A stretch of 29,230 nucleotides of DNA from Clostridium sp. AM22-11AC (GTDB lineage: Bacteria > Bacillota > Clostridia > Lachnospirales > Lachnospiraceae), in NCBI RefSeq assembly GCF_003473545.1, contig NZ_QUCM01000029.1:1-29230 (forward strand). The letters run 5' to 3'. The first letter of the stretch is position 1, and each line of letters begins with the position of its first letter. Below the pieces are notes generated by a model. That model ran no database searches and was not told the origin of the DNA. It saw nothing but the letters and a program-made list of their open reading frames with translations. A program made the position numbers and the translations under genes. This document shows positions 1 to 8,258 of this stretch, in pieces.

Positions 1-47
1 AATTTTCAAGGTTCAACACACCACATCGGTGTGGGAAGTTTTAGTAA
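1..47. repeat. Left contig-end repeat (inverted copy of right end)
   Basis: Two blocks, AATTTTCAAGGT (1-12) and GGTGTGGGAAGTTTTAGTAA (28-47), are separated by 15 unrelated bases. Both blocks recur as exact reverse complements at 29182-29228 with the same 15-base spacing. Read outward, the sequence ends in ACCTTGAAAATT, which resembles the ACCTTGAAAA-type motif common in Firmicute rRNA-operon spacers. The likely meaning is that assembly stopped at a repeated rrn flank. The rRNA assignment is inference, but the repeat itself is directly visible. Confidence 0.8.
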
Positions 48-62
48 TTTATAAACAGTTTT

Positions 63-590
63 TTATCCTTTCGGTAAGATCCTGCTGATCCTTTTTAAAA
101 TGATCCCGCCTAAAAGTCCGATCAGTGCTCCAGCCACGGTTCCTGCGATCAGCAGTACCGGAAGATAGGAAAATACGCCAAATGTTTTTGTCACAAATGC
201 AGCCACCAGAAACTGGCCGATATTGTGGGCAACTCCGCCTATGATACTGATACCGGTCATATCAAAAAGGCGGAGCTTTTTGCATACAGCCATAAGAAAC
301 AGACTTAAAACTGCTCCTGCCATACCAAACAGGATCGACGACATATTTCCAAATGTAAAGCCGGATAACAATACACGCACTACATTAATGGCAAAGGCTT
401 CTTTCACTCCCAGGCCATACAGGGCAATGACTGTTACCAGATTGGCTAACCCCAGCTTCACGCCCGGCGCTCCCAGATAAACAGGGAATAATGTTTCAAC
501 ATAGCTTAATACAAAGGCCAGAGCTATAAGAAGACCATAAAGGGCCACTCGGTTTGATGTGGTTTTTCTGTTGTTTCCTGCTGTTTTCAT
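63..590 (-). CDS. Gx transporter / heptaprenyl diphosphate synthase component I-like membrane protein
   Basis: A 175-residue, highly hydrophobic protein with about five membrane segments from residue 17 to 165 and a basic C-terminus. The segment LGAPGVKLGLANLVTV and the Gly-rich ends of its helices are typical of the family annotated as Gx transporter or heptaprenyl diphosphate synthase component I (Pfam Hpre_diP_synt_I). Despite that name, members are integral membrane proteins, often near NusG-domain, ApbE or Rnf genes, and a transport role is only suspected. The start has GGAAAC upstream. It is the last gene of the minus-strand run that begins at ddh, 29 bp after the flavodoxin gene. Family assignment is good; substrate and function are unknown. 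Confidence 0.8.
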   Translation of the reverse strand: MKTAGNNRKTTSNRVALYGLLIALAFVLSYVETLFPVYLGAPGVKLGLANLVTVIALYGLGVKEAFAINVVRVLLSGFTFGNMSSILFGMAGAVLSLFLMAVCKKLRLFDMTGISIIGGVAHNIGQFLVAAFVTKTFGVFSYLPVLLIAGTVAGALIGLLGGIILKRISRILPKG

Positions 591-619
591 TTTTCGTAGT
601 TTCCTTTTTGATAATAGGT

Positions 620-1108
620 TTATCCGTTGATCTTTAACGCCTGTGTTGCAAAACGTTTGCCAAAGATCTCAAACAGTTCTTTGAAATCTTCTTTCTTTGG
701 GCTGACTTCTACCGGTCCCATGTGGATCACTGGTTTGCCACAGGAAGCTCCGCCGGAATAGATCATCATTCCATATACTAACAGGTGGATGAGCAGCGCG
801 TTCATAGTCAGGTCAGCACCGCCATGGATGTACTGTTCTGTAGCAAATACACCGCCTAATTTTCCGGCCAAATTCAGACCGCCTGCATTTTTCTCCATCC
901 AGGTATAAAAATCAGATGTAGGACCAGCTGCATAAGTAGGACAGCCAAACACAACGCCTTTACATTCTTTTACAAACTCTGTATCTACTTCTGAATACAG
1001 GAATGTTTTTGCCTCTACCCCTTCAAGGCTGTTCATTGCCTCTGCCATATAGCCTGCTACTGCCGCTGTATTATTTGTTTTTGAGTCATAGATAACTGCT
1101 AATTTCAT
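620..1108 (-). CDS. Flavodoxin family protein / NAD(P)H-dependent FMN reductase-like
   Basis: A 162-residue protein with a flavodoxin-like fold. The N-terminal strand MKLAVIYDSKTNNTAAVA carries the FMN phosphate-binding loop. VVFGCPTYAAGPTSDF (about residues 52-67) is the usual second FMN-contact segment, and FATEQYIHGG is the third. It is longer than minimal flavodoxins and resembles the flavodoxin/WrbA-like oxidoreductases common in clostridia. Its start overlaps the end of the HD-domain gene by 4 bp (ATGA), so the two are translationally coupled, and a GGGAGAAGGGG Shine-Dalgarno lies just upstream. It is probably a cytosolic flavin redox carrier or quinone/nitro-reductase type enzyme. The physiological partner is not evident, though the nearby molybdopterin oxidoreductase is one possibility. 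Confidence 0.8.
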   Translation of the reverse strand: MKLAVIYDSKTNNTAAVAGYMAEAMNSLEGVEAKTFLYSEVDTEFVKECKGVVFGCPTYAAGPTSDFYTWMEKNAGGLNLAGKLGGVFATEQYIHGGADLTMNALLIHLLVYGMMIYSGGASCGKPVIHMGPVEVSPKKEDFKELFEIFGKRFATQALKING

Positions 1109-1689
1109 TTTAAATTCCCCTTCTCCCTATGTTTTTTTATGATCTGATCTGTAACCTCATACAGTTTTTCAGAACCTTCTTTTGTGCGGCTCTGGCGGCC
1201 GTAAACCTGCTTTGCGCTGACACCGTGTTCTCTCCAGTCCCCTCCGTCATTGCTGTTGTTAAGCATCAATGGCTGAAGATTGTCCATTGCATGGGCAAAT
1301 TTTGACTCCGGTGTCTTACTTTCCTCAAATTCGTCAAAAATAGCTGCCAGTTCCTCTTTCTGATCCTCAGGAAGCAGGGAATAGATCCGTTCTTTTGCCG
1401 CCTCTTCCCTTGCCTTCTGGGTCTTCTTGCCTTCTTCATCATAGGCATAAGTATCCCCGGCGTCGATCTCCACTACATCATGGATCAGACACATAAGCAT
1501 GACTCTGGTAATATCAACAGGCTCATTGGAATACTCCCGTAAAAGATAGGCCATGATCGCCATATGCCACGCATGTTCTGCGTCATTTTCATTTCTTCCG
1601 TGACCGGATAAATGAGTCTGGCGGAGAATATTTTTTTCCTTATCGATCTCCAGGGCAAAATCCAGCTGTTTTTTCAAACGTTCATCCAT
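1105..1689 (-). CDS. HD-domain phosphohydrolase (YfbR/5'-deoxynucleotidase-like)
   Basis: HD-superfamily metal-dependent phosphohydrolase of 194 residues. Visible metal ligands are H39 (NDAEHAWHMA), the H70-D71 doublet in CLIHDVVEIDAGD, and a distal Asp in the MDNLQPLMLNN segment, the HD_3/COG1896 pattern. Relatives such as YfbR dephosphorylate deoxynucleoside 5'-monophosphates, and the substrate here is inferred from the family only. I chose the ATG at 1689 (MDERLKKQLD) because AAGGAA lies 8 nt upstream. An in-frame ATG at 1713 would add eight residues but has a poor ribosome binding site. The stop overlaps the flavodoxin start by 4 bp, and the gene follows DUF1576 by about 70 bp, consistent with one transcript. 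Confidence 0.82.
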   Translation of the reverse strand: MDERLKKQLDFALEIDKEKNILRQTHLSGHGRNENDAEHAWHMAIMAYLLREYSNEPVDITRVMLMCLIHDVVEIDAGDTYAYDEEGKKTQKAREEAAKERIYSLLPEDQKEELAAIFDEFEESKTPESKFAHAMDNLQPLMLNNSNDGGDWREHGVSAKQVYGRQSRTKEGSEKLYEVTDQIIKKHREKGNLK

Positions 1690-1758
1690 ATAGTCAATTT
1701 CCTTCTTTCCCATATTTCATGTTTTTTGGAATTTTTATTCCCATCAGCAGGCAGAACA

Positions 1759-3060
1759 CTACAGGGACAGCTCGCCTCTCGCTCTTGCTCTTCTGTCACT
1801 GATCGACTGTACCACAGGTACTAAAAAGATTGCAACAATACCGCCGGCAAAACCATTGTTATACAAATTCATGCCTCCGTATACAATTCCTACGTTTAAA
1901 GCAACAGAAGAATGAAGATAACCTGCAATAATGCCTGCCACCGGGCCAAACCTTCCTGCTACAGGCGCCAGTGTAGTGGAAAATAACAGCGCAAGGATAG
2001 GGGATGGCTGGTTAATCGCCCATGTTTTGGTAAAGCTTGCAAGATAGACCCCAAACATGATAGGGGCGATATTTCTTAAATGCTTTCCTGTGGAGCTGAA
2101 ACCAACGATCGTAAAAATACCACAGATCGTAGGACCGTTCAGATCCCCTTTTACTGCCAGAACGAACAGAGTGGCAAACAGGCCATTGACACCCATATTA
2201 AATACAGTAGTAGCTCCGCCTTCATCTTTCAGATAATCGGTTCCACCAATCCCTGATGTTTTCAGGATACGTCTATAAGACTCCAGGATCGTCTTTCCCC
2301 GCACTGCCACTGCTGATGCGATCATACAGCCAAATAAAGACATAAGTAAAACAGCAAACAGGGTATTATTTCCAACAGACCAGATCAGGCGGGATTCTAC
2401 TTTGATCCCGAAAGATTTAGCAAGAGATACTACTACCGTTGCAATAATACCTGCGCCAAATCCTACGTTATACAGGGAATATCCCTGATGGGCGTAGTGC
2501 ACATGGGTACACAAAGGCGGCAGCACAAAGCCTATAGCCAGTCCCAAAAGCAGTGACAGCATAAGACAGACCGGCGCAGGAAATTTTCCGATATGCATCA
2601 TCTGTGTCATAATAGGGGAAAGACTGGTGCCGTACAGACCTACATACAGATAACGTTTTAAAGAAGTACCATGATATTTCGCATACAAAACAACACCTGC
2701 CATAATGGCCCAGATGTTGACAATGTTCTTTCCAAAAAGAGAAAATCCGAACATCAGACAGCTGGAAGTAATGGTATGACCGTCCATCTCCTTTCCCGAA
2801 AAATAGAGAAGGGCAATGCTGAGCAGAGTTGTAAGCCCCGCATTGATCAGGGCAGCTCCAATTCCTCCTACTGCAAAATAGTCTGTGATCAGTACGTCCG
2901 GCTCCCGCACGATCCGTATAATTCCCGGAATGATCTCGTTGATTGGCTGAAGAAACAGGCCAATGACAATGAAATATAACGGGATCAGGGACAATACTGC
3001 AAATTTTTCTCCTCTTGTCAGGGAACGTAATTCTTTAAATGGTACAAAATACTGTTTCAA
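1759..3060 (-). CDS. DUF1576 family integral membrane protein
   Basis: A 433-residue polytopic membrane protein with roughly ten or more hydrophobic segments spread from residue 20 to 425, many Gly-rich (FAVGGIGAALINAG; FTIVGFSSTGKHLRNI; GRFGPVAGIIAGYLHSS). The sequence matches my recollection of the DUF1576 family, which is found mainly in Firmicutes and has no assigned function. A transporter role is suggested by the internal similarity of the two halves and the paired FG/SxxGK segments. Its start overlaps the stop of the molybdopterin oxidoreductase by 4 bp (ATGA), indicating tight coupling. Nothing indicates truncation. Family call confident, function unknown. Confidence 0.8.
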   Translation of the reverse strand: MKQYFVPFKELRSLTRGEKFAVLSLIPLYFIVIGLFLQPINEIIPGIIRIVREPDVLITDYFAVGGIGAALINAGLTTLLSIALLYFSGKEMDGHTITSSCLMFGFSLFGKNIVNIWAIMAGVVLYAKYHGTSLKRYLYVGLYGTSLSPIMTQMMHIGKFPAPVCLMLSLLLGLAIGFVLPPLCTHVHYAHQGYSLYNVGFGAGIIATVVVSLAKSFGIKVESRLIWSVGNNTLFAVLLMSLFGCMIASAVAVRGKTILESYRRILKTSGIGGTDYLKDEGGATTVFNMGVNGLFATLFVLAVKGDLNGPTICGIFTIVGFSSTGKHLRNIAPIMFGVYLASFTKTWAINQPSPILALLFSTTLAPVAGRFGPVAGIIAGYLHSSVALNVGIVYGGMNLYNNGFAGGIVAIFLVPVVQSISDRRARARGELSL

Positions 3061-5069
3061 AAGGTACTCCTTTTTATGTTAATGGTGTTATCATTCAGTG
3101 TCGTAGCTTCACCTATATCAGACAGGCGTTCATGATTTAAGGCATTTACCTGAAAACGCTGCCCGGTAATAGAGGAGCTGTACACGCCGGATGCTGCTGC
3201 TGTTTTTCTGGCGATCTGATCTGTAAACACAGCCTTAAATTCTACCTCTGCCAGGTCATTCCAGGCTGTAACCGGATCTCCATCCTGGATCCCCAGTTCT
3301 GCTCCGTCCTGTGGATGGAGCAACAGGGACATGGGGCCTCTGTTTTCCACCAGACTGTCACGCTCCAAAAAGATAGAATTTAAGGTATGACTGTCAGGCA
3401 CTGAGATCAGATGGAAGGGATATGTACCGTCGTAACACGGTATATAGTGGGGAACAGGATCCTTCAACGACTTATTTACGATCATAAACTTCCCGGAAGG
3501 TGTTTTAAAATCACAGTGATCCGCAAAATCTGCAGAAATCGTGCCGCCTTCTCTTAAAAACTGCCACTGTTCTTCTGACAGCCGCGCCAGATCCTTTCCG
3601 GGATGGGAAAGCAGATCCTCCAGGGCCTCTTCTGCTGTCTGTTTAAAGTAATCTTCCTCAAATCCCAACTTCCCGGCCAGAAAACAGAAGGTATCCCAGT
3701 TGCTCTTACACTGTCCCGGCGGATCAATGATTTTATTAGCCACTGCAAAAGTACCATATCCGTATGGCTTAAAGCAGTCTGTCTGCTCCACAGAAAAAGT
3801 GGCCGGTAAGATAATGTCCGCATAAAGAGCTGTATCTGTCATAAACCGCTCATGAACCACTGTAAACAGGTCTTCCCTCGCAACTCCCTTTAAAAGCCCC
3901 GTCTGGTTGCATACAGAATTCACCGGATTTCCTGCATATACATAAAAAGCCCTTATCTTATCTTTTCCTTCTGCATTTAAAGCAGATGAAAGCTGGTTGA
4001 TATTTACGATCCGTGCCGGTTCTTTTCTGAGATCCGGTCTTGTAATCTGTTTTGTATCAACAAAATCACCCAGATTGTGGTCGCATCCGCAGATGCCACC
4101 GCCTGGCCGCTTCCAGGCTCCTGTAAAAGCAGAAAGGATAGTGATCAGCCGCACGGTCATTCCACCGTTTCCGTAACGGGAAAGACCGCTTCCCAGTACA
4201 ATAGCAGGCGCTTTTGCTTTTCCGTAAACAAGCGCCAGTTCTTCGATCACCTCAGCAGGGATCCCCGTAATGTTCTGTGCCCATTCAGGCGTAGCTTTCC
4301 GGATCTCCGGTAAAAACTGCTCATAACCATCCGCCTGGTTCCTTAAGAAATCCTCATCTTCTAAATGCTCCCGCCAGAGAACATGCATCATGGCAAGAGC
4401 TAAAGCCCCGTCTGTTCCAGGACGGATATAGACCGCTTTGTCGCAGAGAGAGGCACTGTCTCTGCCACAGGCTTCGATCAGGATCACCTGTTTTCCTTCT
4501 TTCCGTTTTCTGGCAAGAAGAGGTAAGATCTGCAGCCTGGTAGCCATGATATTGCTGCCCCAGATGAGAAAGAAATCGCTGTTTTCCAGCTCTCTCGGAT
4601 CCAGACAGCCGGTTTTTCCGGCAACGGCACTGTAACCGGCACCTTTAGCAGATGCACAGAGAGTCAGTACCAGGGAACAGGCACCTAAACGGTTAAAAAA
4701 TGCTTCCCCGCACTTTCTCTGGATCTGGCCCATGACTCCCGAGTAGACAGCGGGAAGGATAGCCTGGGGGCCATCCTCCCTGCATATGTTCAGAAAACGC
4801 TCTGCGATCTCATCTCCTGCTTCCTCCCAGGTAATGGGCATAAACTGCCTGCTGCCTTTTTTGCCGGTACGGCGAAGAGGTGTAAGGATCCTTTTTTCAC
4901 TGTTTATGGACTCCTCATAATGCTGCATCTTCCCACAGATCAGACCTTTATTGGCTGGGTGGGTCTTATCACCTTTGACACGTAAGATCTTCTTTCCGTC
5001 GGTTTCTGCTAACAGTCCACAGGATGTGGGACAGTCATAAGGGCAGATGGTTCTCTGAACATAAGTCAT
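3057..5069 (-). CDS. Molybdopterin-dependent oxidoreductase (anaerobic dehydrogenase, formate dehydrogenase/DMSO reductase superfamily)
   Basis: A 670-residue catalytic subunit. The N-terminal Fe4S4 domain shows C9-x3-C13-x3-C17 and C45 (GLICGKM). The molybdopterin domains follow, and a C-terminal MopB-type binding domain includes SLLLHPQDGAELGIQDGD and ITGQRFQVNALNHERL. C138, in LTLCASAKGAGY, lies where the Mo ligand Cys/Sec of the formate dehydrogenase group is found, so this is a Cys and not a selenocysteine enzyme. There is no Tat signal, so the enzyme is predicted to be cytosolic. No dedicated electron-transfer subunit is adjacent; the flavodoxin gene downstream is a candidate. The ATG is 10 bp after the ddh stop, and the gene end overlaps DUF1576 by 4 bp. 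Substrate is unknown. Confidence 0.88.
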   Translation of the reverse strand: MTYVQRTICPYDCPTSCGLLAETDGKKILRVKGDKTHPANKGLICGKMQHYEESINSEKRILTPLRRTGKKGSRQFMPITWEEAGDEIAERFLNICREDGPQAILPAVYSGVMGQIQRKCGEAFFNRLGACSLVLTLCASAKGAGYSAVAGKTGCLDPRELENSDFFLIWGSNIMATRLQILPLLARKRKEGKQVILIEACGRDSASLCDKAVYIRPGTDGALALAMMHVLWREHLEDEDFLRNQADGYEQFLPEIRKATPEWAQNITGIPAEVIEELALVYGKAKAPAIVLGSGLSRYGNGGMTVRLITILSAFTGAWKRPGGGICGCDHNLGDFVDTKQITRPDLRKEPARIVNINQLSSALNAEGKDKIRAFYVYAGNPVNSVCNQTGLLKGVAREDLFTVVHERFMTDTALYADIILPATFSVEQTDCFKPYGYGTFAVANKIIDPPGQCKSNWDTFCFLAGKLGFEEDYFKQTAEEALEDLLSHPGKDLARLSEEQWQFLREGGTISADFADHCDFKTPSGKFMIVNKSLKDPVPHYIPCYDGTYPFHLISVPDSHTLNSIFLERDSLVENRGPMSLLLHPQDGAELGIQDGDPVTAWNDLAEVEFKAVFTDQIARKTAAASGVYSSSITGQRFQVNALNHERLSDIGEATTLNDNTINIKRSTF

Positions 5070-5079
5070 AGTATTTCTC

Positions 5080-6066
5080 CTACAGCATGTGCTTTCTTAA
5101 ATATGCTCCGTCTTCTGCTGCCAGATAAGCTGGTGCAATATCAAATACAGTCTTGCATCCAGTCTGTCCTTCTTTTCTTAAACGGTATGCAGCTCTTGCA
5201 TAAGCAGCCAGTACAGAAGAAGTAAATTCAGGGTTGGAGTCAAGTTTTAAGCTGTATTCAATTACATGAGAATTTTCATTGTTCCAGCCGGTCTTTCCTG
5301 TACGGATCACGAAGCCGCCATGTGGGATACCTGCATGGTCTCTTAACAGCTCCTCTTCGCTGATGAAGTGTACAGTAGTATCATAATCGACAAAGTAGTT
5401 TGGCATGGTAACGATCTCTTCTTCGATCTTCTTAAGATCTGCGCCTTCTTCTGCCACTACAAAGCACTCTCTGGTATGTTTCTGTCTGGTAGTCAGTTCC
5501 GGCTCACTGCCGCTTCTTACTGCCTCTAAGGCACTTTCTACCGGAATGGTATACTGTCTTGCATCCTTAACGCCTGCGATCCGTCTGATGGCGTCAGAAT
5601 GTCCCTGGCTTACGCCCTTGCCCCAGAATGTATAATCTTTTCCACCTGGAAGGATAGCATTTGCATACAGACGGTTTAAGGAGAACATGCCTGGATCCCA
5701 GCCTACGGAGATCAGTCCGATATGGCCGCTTTCCTTTGCTGCCTTATCTACTGCCTCAAAATGTTCCGGAATTCTTGCGTGTGTATCAAAGCTGTCAATT
5801 ACATTGAAATATTTTGCCATTTCTGGAGTCTGTTTTGGAAGATCTGTAGCGCTGCCGCCGCAGATGATCAGAACATCGATCTCATCTTTCATTGCAGGTG
5901 CGTCATTCACTGAATAAACTTTTGCGCCTTCTGTAAGAATGGAAAGGGTGGAAGGATCTCTTCTTGTAAATACTGCCTTCAGTTCCATATCTGGATTGTG
6001 CTTAATGGCACACTCTACTCCTTTTCCCAGATTACCATAACCTAAAATACCGATCCTGATTGTCAT
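5080..6066 (-). CDS. ddh: meso-diaminopimelate dehydrogenase
   Basis: A 328-residue NADP-dependent enzyme (EC 1.4.1.16) making meso-diaminopimelate from L-2-amino-6-oxopimelate in one step, for lysine and peptidoglycan. The Rossmann glycine motif is G9-Y-G11-N-L-G14. Characteristic Ddh segments are SVGWDPGMFSLNRLYANA, QGHSDAIRRIAGV and PHGGFVIRTG. Length matches the family (about 320-330 residues). The ATG is preceded by AAAGGAAGAACGAAC. It is the first gene of the run 6066-63, driven by a TTGCCA-17-TATAAT promoter at 6323-6351. Its transcript would begin with the structured element at 6143-6318. Co-transcription with an oxidoreductase and DUF1576 is unusual for a lysine-pathway gene. Confidence 0.95.
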   Translation of the reverse strand: MTIRIGILGYGNLGKGVECAIKHNPDMELKAVFTRRDPSTLSILTEGAKVYSVNDAPAMKDEIDVLIICGGSATDLPKQTPEMAKYFNVIDSFDTHARIPEHFEAVDKAAKESGHIGLISVGWDPGMFSLNRLYANAILPGGKDYTFWGKGVSQGHSDAIRRIAGVKDARQYTIPVESALEAVRSGSEPELTTRQKHTRECFVVAEEGADLKKIEEEIVTMPNYFVDYDTTVHFISEEELLRDHAGIPHGGFVIRTGKTGWNNENSHVIEYSLKLDSNPEFTSSVLAAYARAAYRLRKEGQTGCKTVFDIAPAYLAAEDGAYLRKHML

Positions 6067-6142
6067 GTTCGTTCTTCCTTTCTGTCACCAGGGCCACTGC
6101 ATATTGCTAAATGCCTTGCGTCCCCTGTAATTCGGTCTTTTT

Positions 6143-6318
6143 GATGATACCGGATTGCTCCGCACTGTGTGCTCCCGCAATCCTAGAAAACATTCGTAAT
6201 CCGCTCATTTTTTAACAAAAATGGCTTCTTACTCATGTTTTTGGCGGGTCCCAATTTTGCAAGTCCTCCTGCAAGCAAGCTTGCGTCGGTCTTCCAAACT
6301 TTGTCCCCTGGTATCATC
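6143..6318 (-). ncRNA. Structured leader RNA upstream of ddh (unassigned; candidate cis-regulator or dispersed repeat)
   Basis: On the minus strand the predicted transcription start falls at the first base of GATGATACC (6318-6310). This pairs perfectly with GGTATCATC (6151-6143), closing a domain of about 176 nt. Inside are three further hairpins. GGATTGC/GCAATCC (6183-6152) has an inner GCAC/GTGC stem and stacks directly on the closing helix. AAAACAT/ATGTTTT encloses CATTTTT/AAAAATG with an asymmetric purine-rich internal loop. A GCAAG/CTTGC hairpin lies near 6284-6258. The octamer CAGGGGAC occurs both inside the 5' end (6310-6303) and after the domain (6127-6120). No terminator U-run lies between the element and ddh. 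It does not match the lysine, T-box, SAM or SRP consensus as I know them. Confidence 0.5.
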
Positions 6319-6322
6319 AGAA

Positions 6323-6351
6323 ATTATACTATATGCAAAAAAAGTTGGCAA
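6323..6351 (-). promoter_or_regulatory. Sigma-A promoter for ddh operon
   Basis: On the minus strand, -35 TTGCCA (6351-6346), 17-bp spacer and -10 TATAAT (6328-6323), a near-consensus vegetative promoter. The predicted start is near 6316-6318, exactly at the 5' strand of the closing helix of the structured leader. Confidence 0.8.
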
Positions 6352-6357
6352 CAAAAA

Positions 6358-6389
6358 AAGACCCCGGGGTATAAAATTTCCGGGGTCTT
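6358..6389 (-). terminator. Intrinsic terminator of the TRAP operon
   Basis: Perfect 10-bp GC-rich stem AAGACCCCGG / CCGGGGTCTT with a 12-nt loop. On the minus strand it is followed by a run of seven T (6358-6352). It lies 62 bp after dctM and immediately upstream of the ddh -35, insulating the two transcripts. Confidence 0.9.
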
Positions 6390-6450
6390 ATGCGCCTTGC
6401 CTGTTCTGCTGCACCTTTCCACCTGCCTCAGCAGGCAGATCTCCTATTTT

Positions 6451-7758
6451 TTATACATATCCCAGCAGTCCCGGCAGCCAAAGTGACAGCGCTGGAATGT
6501 AGGAAACTAACAACAGTACAATAAAGATGGCTCCAAAGTAATAAAGCAATGGCTGGATCACCTGCTCGATCCTTGTTTTTCCTACTTTTACACCTACAAA
6601 CAGTGTAGTTCCAACTGGCGGTGTAATGGTTCCGATACACAGGTTAAAGATCATCATGATACCGAAATGAATGGTGTTCATTCCCAGTGCCTGACAGATC
6701 GGCAAAAAGATCGGGGTAAAGATCAGGCACGCCGGTGTCATGTCCATAAAAGTACCTACGATCAGCAGCAGGATATTGATAATAAACAGGATCACGTAAC
6801 GGTTATTGCTGATACCAAGCATAGCAGTACTTACTGCAGTTGGGATACCTGTAAATGCCATGACCCAGCTCATAATACTGGATACGCCGATCAGGAAAAT
6901 GATGATACCCGTCATTTCCGCACTGTCAAGGAAGATCTTTGGCAGTTCAGAAGGCTTAATGGATTTGTAGAAGAAAATTGCCAGTACCATGCTGTATACA
7001 ACTGCAACTACACTTCCTTCTGTAGCAGTAAATATACCGGAGATAATGCCGCCGATAACAACGATGATCATAAACAGGCATGGGATCGCCTGGAAAAATA
7101 CTTTGATCTTTTCAGAAGCAGTATATTTCTTTGTGCTGCGATAGCCTTTTTTCTTTGCGAAAACGTAGATAACTACCATACAAGCAAGGCCCCAGAGGAT
7201 ACCCGGGATATAACCTGCCATGAAAAGAGCTGCTACAGAGGTTCCTCCACTGACCAGGGAAAATGTGATCATAACATTACTTGGAGGAATTAAAAGTCCT
7301 GTAGGAGCAGTTGCAATGTTGGCTGCTGCAGAGAAATCACGGTCATAACCTTCTTCCTCTTCAATAGGTCCAATAATGGAACCCATAGCAGAAGCTGCCG
7401 CTGTACCGGAACCGGAAATGGCACCGAACAGCATATTTGCCACTGCATTGGTGTGGGCTAATGCACCTGGGATATTGCCTGTAAAAAGCTTTGCAAAATT
7501 GATAAGACGGATAGCGATACCGCCTTTATTCATCAGGTTTCCTGCCAGGATAAAGAAAGGAATGGCAAGAAGGCTGAATACGGAGATACCGGAGAAAATT
7601 CTCTGGGCACCGGTCAGTACGCTTGCACCCATATTTAAAACCGGTAAGATCGCGCAAATAGAAGAAACAGCTAATGCGACAGCAATAGGTACGCCTGCAA
7701 TCAGCATGACCGCCAGCAACACAAATATAATCAGTCCGCAAAGTCCTGCGATTGTCAT
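6451..7758 (-). CDS. dctM: TRAP transporter large permease, DctM family
   Basis: A 435-residue protein with about 12 hydrophobic segments, the large (4TMS x 3-type) membrane subunit of a tripartite ATP-independent periplasmic transporter. Typical DctM signatures are FLLAIPFFILAGNLMNKGG-like sequence near residue 60-78, GAISGSGTAAASAMGSI (about 115-131) and DMTPACLIFTPIFLPI near the C-terminal third. The large subunit carries substrate by Na+ symport. It starts within the dctQ stop (ATGA overlap at 7755-7758) and is the last gene of the operon, followed by a strong terminator. Full length for the family; substrate cannot be read from sequence, although C4-dicarboxylates and other organic acids are typical. 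Confidence 0.93.
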   Translation of the reverse strand: MTIAGLCGLIIFVLLAVMLIAGVPIAVALAVSSICAILPVLNMGASVLTGAQRIFSGISVFSLLAIPFFILAGNLMNKGGIAIRLINFAKLFTGNIPGALAHTNAVANMLFGAISGSGTAAASAMGSIIGPIEEEEGYDRDFSAAANIATAPTGLLIPPSNVMITFSLVSGGTSVAALFMAGYIPGILWGLACMVVIYVFAKKKGYRSTKKYTASEKIKVFFQAIPCLFMIIVVIGGIISGIFTATEGSVVAVVYSMVLAIFFYKSIKPSELPKIFLDSAEMTGIIIFLIGVSSIMSWVMAFTGIPTAVSTAMLGISNNRYVILFIINILLLIVGTFMDMTPACLIFTPIFLPICQALGMNTIHFGIMMIFNLCIGTITPPVGTTLFVGVKVGKTRIEQVIQPLLYYFGAIFIVLLLVSYIPALSLWLPGLLGYV

Positions 7759-8258
7759 ACTCTCACCTCCCCGGCTTCTTTGAACTCATGATGGAACATT
7801 TCCACTGCGTTCATAGCCGCAAAAATCATAATAAGGATACCGCTTACAGGCACCATCACGTATATATACCCCATTGGCACACGCAAAGATGCTGTAGTCT
7901 GGATCATGGTCAGTTTTGTAATGGAGCAGCCGCCATATACCATAACAACTGCCGCAAAGCTGAAGGATAACAGGTCAATGATGATCTCCAGATATTTTCT
8001 GAAATTTCCGGTCAGTTTATCTGCCATAAATCCCATTCTCATATGGTCTCTCTTGCCGAAAACATAGGCAGACGCCAGAAGGGACATCCAGGTAAAGGAA
8101 TAGGTCAGCAGCTCTTCTGATACTGTACTTGGCCGGTTAAAGAAATATCTTGTAATGATCTGGTAGCTTCCCACTGCTGTCATCATCATAAACAGGAAAA
8201 TGATCAGATAGCCCAGCACTTTCATCATGGTTTTTCTTACTTTTCGCATATTTTCCAT
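7755..8258 (-). CDS. dctQ: TRAP transporter small permease, DctQ family
   Basis: A 167-residue, four-helix membrane protein matching DctQ. After a basic N-terminus, helices lie near residues 12-32, 48-62, 88-108 and 128-148. The segment YQIITRYFFNRPSTVSEELL is the family's hallmark, followed by GKRDHMRMGFM. DctQ clamps onto DctM and is needed for docking of the substrate-binding protein. It overlaps dctP by one base (stop/start TAATG arrangement) and dctM by four bases, so all three are translationally coupled. Confidence 0.92.
   Translation of the reverse strand: MENMRKVRKTMMKVLGYLIIFLFMMMTAVGSYQIITRYFFNRPSTVSEELLTYSFTWMSLLASAYVFGKRDHMRMGFMADKLTGNFRKYLEIIIDLLSFSFAAVVMVYGGCSITKLTMIQTTASLRVPMGYIYVMVPVSGILIMIFAAMNAVEMFHHEFKEAGEVRV

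Noticed and set aside
3057..5069. Selenocysteine formate dehydrogenase
   Set aside because: The Mo-ligand position is an ordinary Cys (C138) and there is no in-frame TGA or SECIS-like need to explain.
6067..6340. Lysine riboswitch upstream of ddh
   Set aside because: Gene context fits, but the conserved lysine-riboswitch core motifs and five-way junction layout are not visible, and there is no terminator or ribosome-site sequestering helix.
6667..7293. 208-codon plus-strand frame opposite dctM
   Set aside because: It is antisense to a full-length DctM, has a biased His/Asp/Gln-rich composition and no ribosome binding site or family similarity.
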